In this document: positions 1 through 8,928 of the stretch, piece after piece
How the letters are laid out: every line of letters begins with the position of its first letter
Position numbering within the stretch: position 1 is the stretch's first letter
From: Epibacterium ulvae
Lineage (GTDB): Bacteria > Pseudomonadota > Alphaproteobacteria > Rhodobacterales > Rhodobacteraceae
Length of the DNA stretch: 64,000 nucleotides
Reading direction: 5' to 3'
Assembly: GCF_900102795.1 (NCBI RefSeq)
Contig: NZ_FMWG01000006.1
Coordinates: 62,001-126,000, forward strand
Made by a program: the position numbers and the translations under genes
Notes under the pieces: generated by a model
Told to the model about the DNA's origin: nothing
The model's database searches: none
What the model saw: the letters and a program-made list of their open reading frames with translations, nothing else

Positions 1-2
1 TC

Positions 3-833
3 AATGGAGTGGACGCGGAACTGCTGGATGTCAAAGACGTTCAGAAAAAAGCACCCATTCTAAATTATAGAAGCGACGCCAGATATCCCATCCATGGCGC
101 CATCTTTCAAGGGCGCGGTGGAACCGGACGCCATGATGCGGTCGCCTGGGGCTACGCGCGCGCAGCTGACCAACAGGGTGTTGATATCATTCAGAATTGC
201 GAGGTCACCGGCTTTTTGATCGAAGGTGGCGTGTGCAAGGGTGTCGAAACTACACTGGGAAAAATCCGGTCTGATCGCGTTGGCGTCGCGGTTGCCGGTC
301 ATTCTTCGGTGCTTGCCGAAATGGGAGGATACAACCTGCCCATCAACTCTTACGCACTTCAGGCCTTCGTCACTGAGGCGGTCAAGCCAGTCATGGATAC
401 AGTCGCCTTTTCACCTATGACGGGAAGCTATTTCAGCCAGTCCGACAAAGGTGGTTTGGTTATTGGCGGCGGATTGGACCGCATTCCATCCTATGCGCAG
501 CGTGGTAACACGCCGACGCAAGAGACTGTTCTGTCCGGTATCATTGAGATGGCACCTGCACTGGCCAAGGTCAAACTGCTGCGGCACTGGGCGGGCAACG
601 TGGATGTGAGTCCTGACAGTTCCCCTCTAATCGGACCTTCGGGCACTCAGGGCATCTATATTAACTGCGGTTGGGGAACGGGGGGCTTCAAAGCTATTCC
701 GGCAGGCGGATATGTCTTTGCGCATTTACTGGCGACCGGCAACCATCACGATATCAGCCGACCCTTTGACCCTGACCGTTTTCGTACTGGCCGCCTCCTA
801 GATGAGGCTGCCGGCTCTGGCATTGCGCATTGA
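3..833 (+). CDS. soxB: Sarcosine oxidase subunit beta, C-terminal part (cut by window start)
   Basis: Flavoprotein subunit of heterotetrameric sarcosine oxidase, which demethylates sarcosine to glycine and passes the one-carbon unit to tetrahydrofolate. The reading frame is already open at the first bases, so the N-terminal FAD-binding part lies outside the window; 276 residues remain. The stretch GRGGTGRHDAVAWGYARAA and the C-terminal NCGWGTGGFKAIPAGG are typical of the SoxB branch of the DAO family. It ends 14 bp before soxD and is the first visible gene of a soxB-D-A-G operon. The protein is known to hold FAD and covalent FMN in a complex with the other subunits. Identity is secure from sequence and gene order; only the length is unknown. 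Confidence 0.95.
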   Translation, partial: NGVDAELLDVKDVQKKAPILNYRSDARYPIHGAIFQGRGGTGRHDAVAWGYARAADQQGVDIIQNCEVTGFLIEGGVCKGVETTLGKIRSDRVGVAVAGHSSVLAEMGGYNLPINSYALQAFVTEAVKPVMDTVAFSPMTGSYFSQSDKGGLVIGGGLDRIPSYAQRGNTPTQETVLSGIIEMAPALAKVKLLRHWAGNVDVSPDSSPLIGPSGTQGIYINCGWGTGGFKAIPAGGYVFAHLLATGNHHDISRPFDPDRFRTGRLLDEAAGSGIAH

Positions 834-847
834 AGAAAGTAAGTTGA

Positions 848-1114
848 ATGCAACGTTTCTCCTGTCCATTTTGCGGTCTTCGCGACGAACGAGAGTTTCA
901 TTTCGCTGGCGAGGCCGGAAAAACACGTCCTGACACCACACAAGATGTCAGCGACAAAGAGTGGGCCAACTACCTGTTTTTTTGCAAAAACACCAAGGGA
1001 CCAACCCGCGAGATCTGGGTTCATACAACCTGCCAGGAATATTTCATCATGGAACGCGACAGCGTCACCATGGAAGTATTGGGCACCACCGCGATGAGAA
1101 AGGATACGGCATGA
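848..1114 (+). CDS. soxD: Sarcosine oxidase subunit delta
   Basis: Small zinc-binding subunit of heterotetrameric sarcosine oxidase, 88 residues, the usual size. Visible metal ligands are Cys6 and Cys9 (SCPFCG) and His59 and Cys62 (WVHTTC), matching the known Cys-Cys-His-Cys site of the family. It sits between soxB and soxA, and its stop overlaps the soxA start by four bases (ATGA), so translation is probably coupled. No independent function is known; it is a structural part of the complex. Confidence 0.95.
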   Translation: MQRFSCPFCGLRDEREFHFAGEAGKTRPDTTQDVSDKEWANYLFFCKNTKGPTREIWVHTTCQEYFIMERDSVTMEVLGTTAMRKDTA

Positions 1115-3906
1115 CCGGGCACCGCATTGGAACGCGCGGTCTGCTTGACCGCTCGAAAACACTCAGCTTCCGTTTTGATGGAAAGACTTATCAGGGATTT
1201 CAGGGCGACACCGTCGCATCAGCCCTGCTGGCTTCTGGCGTCCGCATTTTCGGCCGCAGTTTCAAGTACCATAGGCCACGTGGTGTTTGGGGCGCTTGGT
1301 TCGACGACCCGAACGCAATAGTTGATATCAAACACGGCGGCGTGCACTACCCTAACTGTCAGGCAACCATGACTCAGTTGGTCGACGGAATGGAAGTTCG
1401 TTCCGTCAATGCCTGGCCGACAGCTCAAAAAGATCTGAAAGGTATTTTGGATCTTGCCCAAAGATTCATGCCTGCCGGGTTCTACTATAAGATGTTTATG
1501 TGGCCAGATTGGCACCTTTTCGAGCCAATGATCCGGAAAATGGCAGGGATTGGCACTCTCAGCGCAGATGTCCAAGACGATTTCGAAGCCGCGATCTTGC
1601 ATGAGCACTGTGAAACACTCGTCATCGGAGGCGGGCCCGCTGGATTGACGGCAGCTCGCGCTGCAGCCAAAGCCGGAAAGTCGGTTCTTTTGATCGATGA
1701 TCATCCCGACTTTGGCGGCAGTTCTTATCGTTACCCCAATGATGCCGCGGAAGGGCCGTCATATTGGGTTGCTGAGCAGCTATCCGCAATTGAAGATGCC
1801 GGTGGACGGGTGTTGAGCAGCACAACTGCGATTGGCGTCTATGATCATCAGGCGGTTTCGATTGTTACAGATCGAGGGCTTGGAACTGCTCCCGTCGTCC
1901 GGAAACTGCGCCCCGATAACGTCATTGTCGCAACCGGTGCTGTAGATCGCCCCGTCACCTTTTCCAATAATGATCGCCCGGGAGTTATGTCGCTGGATGC
2001 AGGCGCAGAGTTTCTGGCGCGCTTTGGCGTTCTGGTTGGTCAGCAGATCGCTATCCTTTCAAATCGTCCGGACGCACACGATGTGGCTGCACAGCTGGAA
2101 AATGCAGGCGCGAAAGTCGATTTACTTGATCCGAAATCGGACCCAGCGAAAGCGATTGGCTACCGAAACCTTAAAGGGGTGCGCGTCGCCGGACATACCT
2201 ATCCTTGCGATACGATCCTTGCATCGGCAGGGCTGACACCGCTGGTACATCTCTGGCGTCATGCTGGCGGGAAGCTTGATTGGGACGAGGGGCGACAAAC
2301 ATTTGTACCGTCCACAGGACCAGATTGGATGCGCGTGATCGGTGGCGCGAATGGCACCTATGAAAGAAGCGCAGTTGAGGAAGAGGCTAGAAGTGCCGCG
2401 CTCAACACCTCACGGCCTGAACGTCATGTCTATAGCATTTCTCCGCTTCTGCCGAACACGAAAAATACCGAAGGACGTCAATGGATAGATTTCCAACACG
2501 ATGTCACACTCAAAGACGTGGCGCTAGCCCATCGCGAGAACATGGTTTCGGTTGAGCACCTGAAGCGGTACACTACGCTTGGCATGGCTGGCGATCAGGG
2601 TAAAACATCGAATATAGCCGGTCTGGCGGCCATGGCCGATCTAAAGGGTCAAAGAATCCCGGAAGTTGGCACGACCACATTCCGCCCGCCTTTTGTACCT
2701 GTTCCACTAGAAGCCTATCGCGGTGCTTCTCGCGACACACAGGTCGCGCCACTCAAACGCCTTACGCTTGAACCTGAGCACCGCGCGCTTGGCGCGGCAC
2801 TTGGGGAATATGGCGGCTGGCTGCGTCCAGCCTGGTATGGTGGTGACGATGAACAAAGTGCTGTCGCCAGCGAGTGCAAGATTGCGCGAGATGCTGCCGC
2901 TATTATGGACGGTTCAGCGCTCGGCACGATTGAAGTGATCGGCCCTGACGCGCGCGCCTTTGTAAATTTTGTCTATTACAACACCATGTCCAATCTGAAG
3001 CCCGGCCGCATCAGGTATGGCTTTATGCTGACCGAATCCGGTTTGGTTTTTGACGATGGGGTCATTGCTTGTGTGGATGAAACGCGTTTCATCATCTCTT
3101 GTTCTTCTTCTCATGCAGATGCAGTCATGGCGCATCTTGAAAACTGGCGACAGGACAGTTTCGACCCGGATCGCGTTCATATCCATGACACGACCCAGAA
3201 CTGGTCCACGGTCACGATCGCCGGCCCCAAGGCCCGTGCCATCGTCGACGCGTTGGGTGTTCTGGACACGTTGGACGATTTTGCGCACATGACGCTGAGG
3301 TTTGGCGCATTCGAAGACGTTCCGGCCCGTGTTGCACGTGTCAGCTTCACCGGGGATAGCAGCTTTGAAGTTTCGGTGCCCAACAGCGCTGCGGTGAGGT
3401 TGTGGCAACGGGCGATCGCTGCTGGCAAGCCACATGGCGCTGGCCCCGTTGGGGCCGAGGCGCTGGTCGTCTTGCGGGCCGAAAAGGGTTACATCATCGT
3501 TGGTAAAGACACCGAAGGGGAGACCATGCCCCACGACCTTGGGTTTGGTGCCCCTCGCCTTCGCAAATCCGCAGCGTTTGTCGGAGACCGAAGTCTACAT
3601 ACAGAAAACGCCAACCGAGAGGATCGCAAACAGTTTGTAGGTCTCTCCGTCGAAGATGGCGAACCTAAGCTTCCGATTGGAGCGCATATCGTAACGGTTC
3701 AAAATGGGGAGCGGCGGTCTCTGGGGTACGTAACCTCTAGCCACGACAGTCCAACCCTCGAACGACCGATCGCGTTGGCATTGGTAAGCGGTGGTCTGGG
3801 GGCCATGGGCCAGCCGGTAGAAATCTACCACATGGGAAAAACCCGGCGGGCAACTATTACACCGTCCTGTGCATTTGATACCGAGGGAGCACGAATTGAT
3901 GCGTGA
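1111..3906 (+). CDS. soxA: Sarcosine oxidase subunit alpha
   Basis: Large subunit (931 residues) that binds NAD and carries the folate-dependent C-terminal domain. An N-terminal Fer2_4-like region contains FQGDTVASALLASG and RSFKYHRPRG; the dinucleotide fold begins at VIGGGPAG (residues 171-178); a GcvT-like aminomethyltransferase domain covers roughly residues 560-920 and would form methylene-tetrahydrofolate from the oxidised substrate. The frame is open upstream to 961, but the ATG at 1111 overlaps the soxD stop and starts at the conserved region, so I chose it. The gene overlaps soxG by 8 bp. Length fits the family. Confidence 0.95.
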   Translation: MTGHRIGTRGLLDRSKTLSFRFDGKTYQGFQGDTVASALLASGVRIFGRSFKYHRPRGVWGAWFDDPNAIVDIKHGGVHYPNCQATMTQLVDGMEVRSVNAWPTAQKDLKGILDLAQRFMPAGFYYKMFMWPDWHLFEPMIRKMAGIGTLSADVQDDFEAAILHEHCETLVIGGGPAGLTAARAAAKAGKSVLLIDDHPDFGGSSYRYPNDAAEGPSYWVAEQLSAIEDAGGRVLSSTTAIGVYDHQAVSIVTDRGLGTAPVVRKLRPDNVIVATGAVDRPVTFSNNDRPGVMSLDAGAEFLARFGVLVGQQIAILSNRPDAHDVAAQLENAGAKVDLLDPKSDPAKAIGYRNLKGVRVAGHTYPCDTILASAGLTPLVHLWRHAGGKLDWDEGRQTFVPSTGPDWMRVIGGANGTYERSAVEEEARSAALNTSRPERHVYSISPLLPNTKNTEGRQWIDFQHDVTLKDVALAHRENMVSVEHLKRYTTLGMAGDQGKTSNIAGLAAMADLKGQRIPEVGTTTFRPPFVPVPLEAYRGASRDTQVAPLKRLTLEPEHRALGAALGEYGGWLRPAWYGGDDEQSAVASECKIARDAAAIMDGSALGTIEVIGPDARAFVNFVYYNTMSNLKPGRIRYGFMLTESGLVFDDGVIACVDETRFIISCSSSHADAVMAHLENWRQDSFDPDRVHIHDTTQNWSTVTIAGPKARAIVDALGVLDTLDDFAHMTLRFGAFEDVPARVARVSFTGDSSFEVSVPNSAAVRLWQRAIAAGKPHGAGPVGAEALVVLRAEKGYIIVGKDTEGETMPHDLGFGAPRLRKSAAFVGDRSLHTENANREDRKQFVGLSVEDGEPKLPIGAHIVTVQNGERRSLGYVTSSHDSPTLERPIALALVSGGLGAMGQPVEIYHMGKTRRATITPSCAFDTEGARIDA

Positions 3907-4456
3907 TGATCGCAGTAAATGGCCAGCAATCTTGGGCCGAAAACGCCCTGCACTGTCAGGTGTAGGCATCGAAGTACACATGCTTGATGTGGGACGACAA
4001 ACCGTGATCAGCGGTGCGCTGAACAATTGCCTTTCGATTTGCGGTGCAGATATCGCGATTAAGGGCGGCACAGAGATAGCATCGGATGATTTCTATGCTG
4101 TGAGTCAGAGACGAGATCGTATTCTGGTTGTGAATGGACCAGTCTTGTCCGATGGGTGGCATGTCAGCGAAAGCGTTGCTGTTTCGGACATGAGTTCCGC
4201 TTATGCAGTTTTGTCCATTTCCGGTCCGAATGCCGAACGACTGATCGCCACAGGTACGGAATTTGTTGCAAATGCGCCTTCGCCCTCTGTTTCGCGATTG
4301 TGGCACGGTTTTGGTGTTCTTCTATATCGTCATAATCAACCCCAGACATACCGTATGCATGTCAGGGCTGGGCTCTTAGAAGCGGTTTGGGAGATGCTTG
4401 ACCGGCAGATCGTCACTTTGACTGGTCTTTCCGAGCTGGACACAGCATATACGTGA
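3899..4456 (+). CDS. soxG: Sarcosine oxidase subunit gamma
   Basis: Last gene of the soxB-D-A-G operon, 185 residues. Gamma subunits are poorly conserved; identification rests on position, size, and motifs such as DMSSAYAVLSISGPNAERL and the C-terminal YRMHVRAGLLEAVWEML, which resemble the family and the related folate-binding fold. The ATG at 3899 lies inside the end of soxA (8-bp overlap) and is preceded by a GAGGGAG ribosome-binding site about 10 bases upstream; an in-frame start 30 bases earlier has no such site. It completes the tetrameric enzyme that handles sarcosine, a breakdown product of glycine betaine or creatine. Confidence 0.88.
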   Translation: MRDDRSKWPAILGRKRPALSGVGIEVHMLDVGRQTVISGALNNCLSICGADIAIKGGTEIASDDFYAVSQRRDRILVVNGPVLSDGWHVSESVAVSDMSSAYAVLSISGPNAERLIATGTEFVANAPSPSVSRLWHGFGVLLYRHNQPQTYRMHVRAGLLEAVWEMLDRQIVTLTGLSELDTAYT

Positions 4457-4537
4457 GCGTCACTAATACGTACGGCCACACCGGACAAAATCGGATGAAA
4501 GTAAGCTGACGAACGAATCTATGGATCGGAAACCAAA

Positions 4538-5227
4538 TTGAGCGCTAAGAAAAGAGCACCAAAGGCAGGTTCGATTTCAGCGGAAGACTGGATTTCAGCG
4601 TCGCGTGGCGTGTTGATCAAGCGTGGCATATCAGCCGTAAAGGTTGAGCCACTGGCTCGTAAATTGCAAGTGACCCCAGGAAGCTTCTATTGGCACTTCA
4701 AGAACCGCGATGCGCTTTACCGCGCGCTACTGAAAGATTGGCTGGCCACCAATGTTCATCCGTTTATTGAGGCCCTTGAGGACGCAGCCGACGAACCCCG
4801 CGCCCAGTATCTCGCTCTCGCGTATGTCTGGGTGTTGAGCCCCCAGTTCGATGCCCCATTGGATGTTGCGGTTAGAGAATGGAGCAAAACGTCTGAATTG
4901 GCAGCACGAACCCTACGCTTTATCGATCGCAAACGGATTTCATTGTATCAGTGGGTGCTCGAAGGGTTTGGCCACGACCCCATGTCGGCTTTGGTACGCG
5001 CGCGCACGATGTACTACCATCAGATTGGTTACTACACGATGCGAATAGAGGAAGATTCGGATAAACGGCTTCTGCAAATCCCTTATTATGCCGAAATCAT
5101 CGCAGGGGATACATGGTTGAAGGACCTGAAAACACCGGACGAAATTCGGCGCACGTTAGCTGACTTTCCTCGACGCGAGAACTTGGCGGACCGCATGGCG
5201 CGTCGCCCCTTAACATCAGTAGATTAA
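4538..5227 (+). CDS. TetR/AcrR-family transcriptional regulator
   Basis: A 229-residue one-domain DNA-binding protein with an N-terminal TetR helix-turn-helix; the recognition segment reads LQVTPGSFYWHFKNRDALY, followed by an all-helical ligand domain rich in Trp and Tyr. It starts with TTG at 4538; the ATG 17 bases upstream is out of frame and runs into a stop after six codons. It lies 81 bp downstream of soxG on the same strand, so it may control the sarcosine oxidase operon, but that is inference from position only. Its 3' end overlaps the convergent regulator pseudogene by 4 bp. Confidence 0.85.
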   Translation: MSAKKRAPKAGSISAEDWISASRGVLIKRGISAVKVEPLARKLQVTPGSFYWHFKNRDALYRALLKDWLATNVHPFIEALEDAADEPRAQYLALAYVWVLSPQFDAPLDVAVREWSKTSELAARTLRFIDRKRISLYQWVLEGFGHDPMSALVRARTMYYHQIGYYTMRIEEDSDKRLLQIPYYAEIIAGDTWLKDLKTPDEIRRTLADFPRRENLADRMARRPLTSVD

Positions 5228-5707
5228 GCGCCAAGTTTGGGAAATACATGCGCCTGCTTCACGACGCCATAGACAAAACTGGTGTCGATGGAATTAATGC
5301 ATCCAATCTTGTGAATGCGTTGGCGGACAAACCGTTCATAGTCTTTAAGGTCAGACGCGACGACACGCAGCAAATAGTCAGCTGCGCCGGTCATGACGTA
5401 GCATTCTAGAACCTCCGGTATATTGCGCACTTCATTTTCAAACAGGCCAGCAACATCCGCCGTTTGCCCTTGAAGCGTGACACGAACAAACACGGTGATG
5501 GGCAGGCAGCCCATATGCTGCGGGATCAACGTTTACGCTATAGCCTCGTATCACCTGTTTCTGTTCCAGATTTCGGAGGCGTCTCAGGCAGGAGGGAGGC
5601 GATAGGTTCACTTCATCTGCAAGATCGAGATTCGTAAGTCATCCGTTGCTTTGCAACGCGCGGATCACCTTGCGATCTGTATCGTCTATTGTTGTTGTTT
5701 TTGGCAT
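5224..5707 (-). pseudogene. mdeR: Lrp/AsnC-family regulator, MdeR-like, broken by stop and frameshift
   Basis: Reading leftward from ATG at 5707, the first 22 codons give an AsnC-type N-terminus (IDDTDRKVIRALQSNG), then codon 23 is TGA (5639-5641) where the family usually has Arg, a one-base change from CGA. Past the stop the same frame continues as a good Lrp helix-turn-helix (NLDLADEVNLSPPSCLRRL). At 5502-5509 the sequence GCAG is tandemly duplicated, shifting the frame; beyond it the C-terminal ligand-binding half continues to the stop at 5224. Two separate lesions make a sequencing error less likely. It is divergent from the methionine gamma-lyase gene, the same arrangement as P. putida mdeR, an activator of mdeAB. 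A shortened C-terminal half could still be translated from TTG at 5529. Confidence 0.85.
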
Positions 5708-5787
5708 ATAGTTTCAATCCAGACGCTTCTAGAGGCAAAGATAGCAACCAAATGCCTCTGACTCCATCCTAAAGTGCTTAAACGTAC

Positions 5788-5795
5788 AGGAGGGG
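5788..5795 (+). promoter_or_regulatory. Ribosome-binding site fixing the mdeA start
   Basis: AGGAGGGG lies five bases before the ATG at 5801. This decides against the in-frame start at 5774, which precedes the site and lacks one of its own. The 93-bp divergent gap between the regulator pseudogene (5707) and this gene should hold both promoters; I saw no clear boxes. Confidence 0.7.
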
Positions 5796-5800
5796 CTCTC

Positions 5801-7006
5801 ATGAAGAAAGATGTTGCCGGGTTTTCAACACGGGCAATTCACCACGGCTATGATGCAGGACAACACCAAGGGTCACTGAACCCGCCCGTCTACCTGACCT
5901 CCACATTCACTTTTGAAACCGCTGAGGCGGGCGGTGCGATGTTTGCTGGAGAACAGCAAGGACACTTCTACAGCCGTATTTCCAATCCGACGCTTGATCA
6001 ACTTGAAGAACGCATCGCCAATCTTGAGGGCGCGGAAGCCGGGTTGGCCACAGCCTCCGGCATGGGGGCAATTACCTCTGTTTTTTGGACACTCGTCAAA
6101 GCGGGTGACGAGGTCATCATCGACAAAACGCTCTACGGTTGCACCTTTGCCTTTCTAAGCCACGGGCTGACAAAGTTTGACGTCAAGGTCACTCCAGTTG
6201 ATCTCACTGACCCCGAGAATTTGACCGACGCGATCACGGACCGCACCAGGGTTGTCTATTTCGAAACACCCGCCAATCCTAACAATCGTCTTGTGGATAT
6301 TGCAGCGATCTCGCGGATTGCCCATGCAAAAGGCGCAAAAGTGGTGGTCGATAACACCTACGCAACACCTGTCCTCACCCGACCATTGGAGCATGGTGCA
6401 GATATCGTCCTACATTCTGCCACTAAATATCTGGGTGGCCATGGCGATCTGGTGGCAGGTCTCATCGCGGGCTCTGCCGAAGACATGACACAGGTCCGAT
6501 TGGTCGGACTAAAGGACATGACTGGCTCGGTTATGTCCCCTTTCACAGCCATGTTGCTCCTACGCGGCTTGAAAACCCTGGAACTGCGGGTCGAACGGCA
6601 TTGTCGCTCAGCAATGCAAATCGCCCAAATGCTTGAAGACCACCCGTCGGTGGCCAGTGTGCATTACCCCGGTCTCGACAGTTTTCCGCAAGCCGATTTG
6701 GCGCGTCGTCAGATGTCGGACTTTGGTGGCATGATCCCGTTCGAAGTTGTCGGTGGAAAAGATGGCGGTATTGCCATGATGAACCGCCTGAAGCTCATTC
6801 AACGGGCGGTCAGTCTGGGTGATGCGGAAAGCCTGATCCAACATCCCGCAAGCATGACTCATTCAACGTATACGCCGCAAGAACGGGCCGAACACGGAAT
6901 TGCAGAAGGTCTCGTGCGCCTCTCCGTGGGATTGGAGACTGCAGATGACCTGATCGACGATTTGATGGCGGCCCTGTCTCAACACAATGCCATCGCGGCT
7001 GAATAG
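5801..7006 (+). CDS. mdeA: L-methionine gamma-lyase
   Basis: PLP enzyme of the Cys/Met metabolism family, 401 residues, cleaving methionine to 2-oxobutyrate, ammonia and methanethiol. It is strikingly similar to the P. putida enzyme as I recall it: GFSTRAIHHGYD at the N-terminus, FAGEQQGHFYSRISNPT, and LYGCTFAF. Cys114 in that last motif matches the diagnostic Cys116 of methionine gamma-lyases, normally replaced in cystathionine enzymes. The PLP lysine is Lys209 in HSATKYLGGHGD. It lies divergent from the broken Lrp-type regulator and upstream of an AceE-like gene, as in the mde locus of P. putida. In roseobacters this would feed methanethiol and 2-oxobutyrate into metabolism. Substrate assignment is strong but untested. 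Confidence 0.92.
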   Translation: MKKDVAGFSTRAIHHGYDAGQHQGSLNPPVYLTSTFTFETAEAGGAMFAGEQQGHFYSRISNPTLDQLEERIANLEGAEAGLATASGMGAITSVFWTLVKAGDEVIIDKTLYGCTFAFLSHGLTKFDVKVTPVDLTDPENLTDAITDRTRVVYFETPANPNNRLVDIAAISRIAHAKGAKVVVDNTYATPVLTRPLEHGADIVLHSATKYLGGHGDLVAGLIAGSAEDMTQVRLVGLKDMTGSVMSPFTAMLLLRGLKTLELRVERHCRSAMQIAQMLEDHPSVASVHYPGLDSFPQADLARRQMSDFGGMIPFEVVGGKDGGIAMMNRLKLIQRAVSLGDAESLIQHPASMTHSTYTPQERAEHGIAEGLVRLSVGLETADDLIDDLMAALSQHNAIAAE

Positions 7007-7037
7007 CCTGCACTGACTGGAGGATAAGGAGGATAAA

Positions 7038-8354
7038 ATGACCAAGAAACCGCTATATGGCGATGCCACCAGCCAAGCCGCAAGCCGTAACCATGGCGGC
7101 TGGATCAACCAATTGGACCGCGCACGCAAATCCGGGCCCTTTCTTGATGCGCATCCGATGGACAGTATGGGCATGTCCACGAAGGCCGTCCATGCCGGAA
7201 CGCATGACGACCCACGCACTGGCGCGGTAGGAACGCCGATCTACCAGGCGTCGACCTTCATTCTTCAGGAAGAAACCTATGGGTCTATCGAGGAAGGGTT
7301 TGGTCGCGATCGTTTCATCTACACGCGCTACGGAAACCCATCGCAATGGGCCGTCCAGGAAAAGCTTGCAACACTCGAAGGAGCCGAAAGTGCCATAGTG
7401 TTCAGCTCAGGTATGGCAGCTATCACGGCAGCGGTCATGGCCCTTGTCGACAAAGGTGCGCATGTCGTGGCGGCCAGCGATCTCTATGGCGGTACATACA
7501 ATCTCTTCAATCAGGAATTCCCGTCGCTTGGCATGTCGGCCACGCTGGTAGACAGCTATGATCTTGAAGCCATTGAGGCTGCGATCCAGCCCAATACGCA
7601 AATCCTCTATTTCGAAGTGATCACCAATCCGGTGCTGAAGGTTGTGGACCTTCCAGCACTCGTCGATATCGCAAAGCGCCATAACCTGCGTTTGATCGTT
7701 GACAGCACTTTCGCCCCGCCCCCCGTCATGAAACCTTTGGAGTTGGGTGTGGATCTAGTGGTGCATTCGGCGTCGAAATACCTCAACGGCCATTCGGATC
7801 TGATCGCCGGCGTCGTTTGTGGACCACGCAAGCTCGTGGACATGATCTGGCCGCGATTGCTGAACTATGGCGGGTCGCTCGATCCGCACGCCTGTTTTCT
7901 ACTGGAGCGCGGCCTTAAAACGCTGGATATTCGTATGAAGGCTCATGAAGCCTCGGCCACAGCATTGGCTGAGTTTCTTGAGACCCACCCTGCGGTGGAA
8001 AAGGTCTTGTACCCGATGCTGCCCAGCCACCCGGATCATGCCCGCGCAAAAGAGTTGATGAAGATGGGCACGGGCAACGTGACCTTCTTTGTCAAAGGAG
8101 GAGACCAGGCCGCTCTCGCTTTGATGGATCATCTGAAACTGCCAAAGCAGGCCACCAGCCTTGGCGGGATCGAAAGCCTCATCAGCCTTCCCTTCAATTC
8201 TTCACAAGCTACGATGACCGCGCGCCAACGCGCAGATATCGGCATTTACCCCGGTTGCGTCCGCCTTTCCGTCGGCATCGAAGACGCAAAAGACCTGATC
8301 GCCGATTTTGACCAAGCTCTCAATGCCATCTCCACCATGAAAGGTGCTGCATAA
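7038..8354 (+). CDS. Second Cys/Met-metabolism PLP enzyme (gamma-lyase/synthase type)
   Basis: A 438-residue PLP-dependent trans-sulfuration enzyme, 31 bp downstream of mdeA with an AGGAGG-like site before the ATG. The PLP lysine is Lys247 in HSASKYLNGHSD; the substrate-site motif is SDLYGGTYNLF, with Gly where mdeA has its special Cys, so this is closer to cystathionine gamma-lyase or gamma-synthase enzymes. An N-terminal extension of about 45 residues precedes the usual start of the fold at STKAVHAGTHDD. Context suggests a partner in methionine or homocysteine/cystathionine breakdown, but the substrate cannot be read from sequence. Its TAA overlaps the next start by one base. Confidence 0.85.
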   Translation: MTKKPLYGDATSQAASRNHGGWINQLDRARKSGPFLDAHPMDSMGMSTKAVHAGTHDDPRTGAVGTPIYQASTFILQEETYGSIEEGFGRDRFIYTRYGNPSQWAVQEKLATLEGAESAIVFSSGMAAITAAVMALVDKGAHVVAASDLYGGTYNLFNQEFPSLGMSATLVDSYDLEAIEAAIQPNTQILYFEVITNPVLKVVDLPALVDIAKRHNLRLIVDSTFAPPPVMKPLELGVDLVVHSASKYLNGHSDLIAGVVCGPRKLVDMIWPRLLNYGGSLDPHACFLLERGLKTLDIRMKAHEASATALAEFLETHPAVEKVLYPMLPSHPDHARAKELMKMGTGNVTFFVKGGDQAALALMDHLKLPKQATSLGGIESLISLPFNSSQATMTARQRADIGIYPGCVRLSVGIEDAKDLIADFDQALNAISTMKGAA

Positions 8355-8905
8355 TGCGTAACTCTATCCCCACCGCCGCCTTGAGCGAATTCGTCAACGA
8401 AGTCGCAGGCGATCCCGAAGAAGGCATTATGAGCTACGGTATCGAGATCGATTGGGAAAGCGGCACGCGCGCACGTTCGTCGACCAAACCGATGCTGGTC
8501 GGGCCGCATAAGGTTAGCCGTTCCTTCACCTGGAAGGCGGATGAGCCGCGTCAGCTGATGGGCAACAATCACGGACCCAATCCTCAGGAATTGCTGCTGT
8601 CAGGCCTAGGGTCCTGCATGATGGTCGCATTTGTAGCCGGTGCTACGGCTGAAGGTATTCAACTGGAGTCAGTGAAAATTGACTTTGACGGCGAGCTGGA
8701 CCTGCGTGGTTTCATGGGGTTGGCCACCAATACACCCGTTGGGTTCCCTGAAATCCGCTACACCATGCATGTGACGGGCGATGGTACCCCGGAACAGTTC
8801 GAAGCGCTGCATGAAAAGGCCGTCAAACACAGCCCCAACGCACAAACGATCATCAACCCAGTCGCCCTGTCTGGTGAGATCATTATTACAGAAATCGAAG
8901 ACTAA
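8354..8905 (+). CDS. OsmC-family protein
   Basis: A 183-residue OsmC/Ohr-fold protein starting at ATG 8354, sharing one base with the previous stop (TAATG), hence probably translationally coupled. The first conserved redox Cys is visible in LLLSGLGSCMMVAF. The second Cys position of classical peroxidases is occupied by HSPNAQTI, with Ser, so a standard two-Cys thiol peroxidase mechanism is doubtful. Members of this family handle organic peroxides or bind sulfur compounds; here, between methionine lyase-type enzymes and a 2-oxoacid dehydrogenase, a role with methanethiol or related sulfur intermediates is a reasonable guess only. Confidence 0.85.
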   Translation: MRNSIPTAALSEFVNEVAGDPEEGIMSYGIEIDWESGTRARSSTKPMLVGPHKVSRSFTWKADEPRQLMGNNHGPNPQELLLSGLGSCMMVAFVAGATAEGIQLESVKIDFDGELDLRGFMGLATNTPVGFPEIRYTMHVTGDGTPEQFEALHEKAVKHSPNAQTIINPVALSGEIIITEIED

Positions 8906-8928
8906 CACGCGACCTGGGGAGGCTTGCT

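Noticed and set aside
961-1110. Upstream extension of the soxA frame
   Set aside because: It overlaps soxD entirely and has no similarity; the ATG at 1111 overlapping the soxD stop is the natural start.
2914-3534. 206-codon open frame antisense to soxA
   Set aside because: Lies wholly within the soxA GcvT-like domain with no recognisable motif; a shadow of a GC-rich gene.
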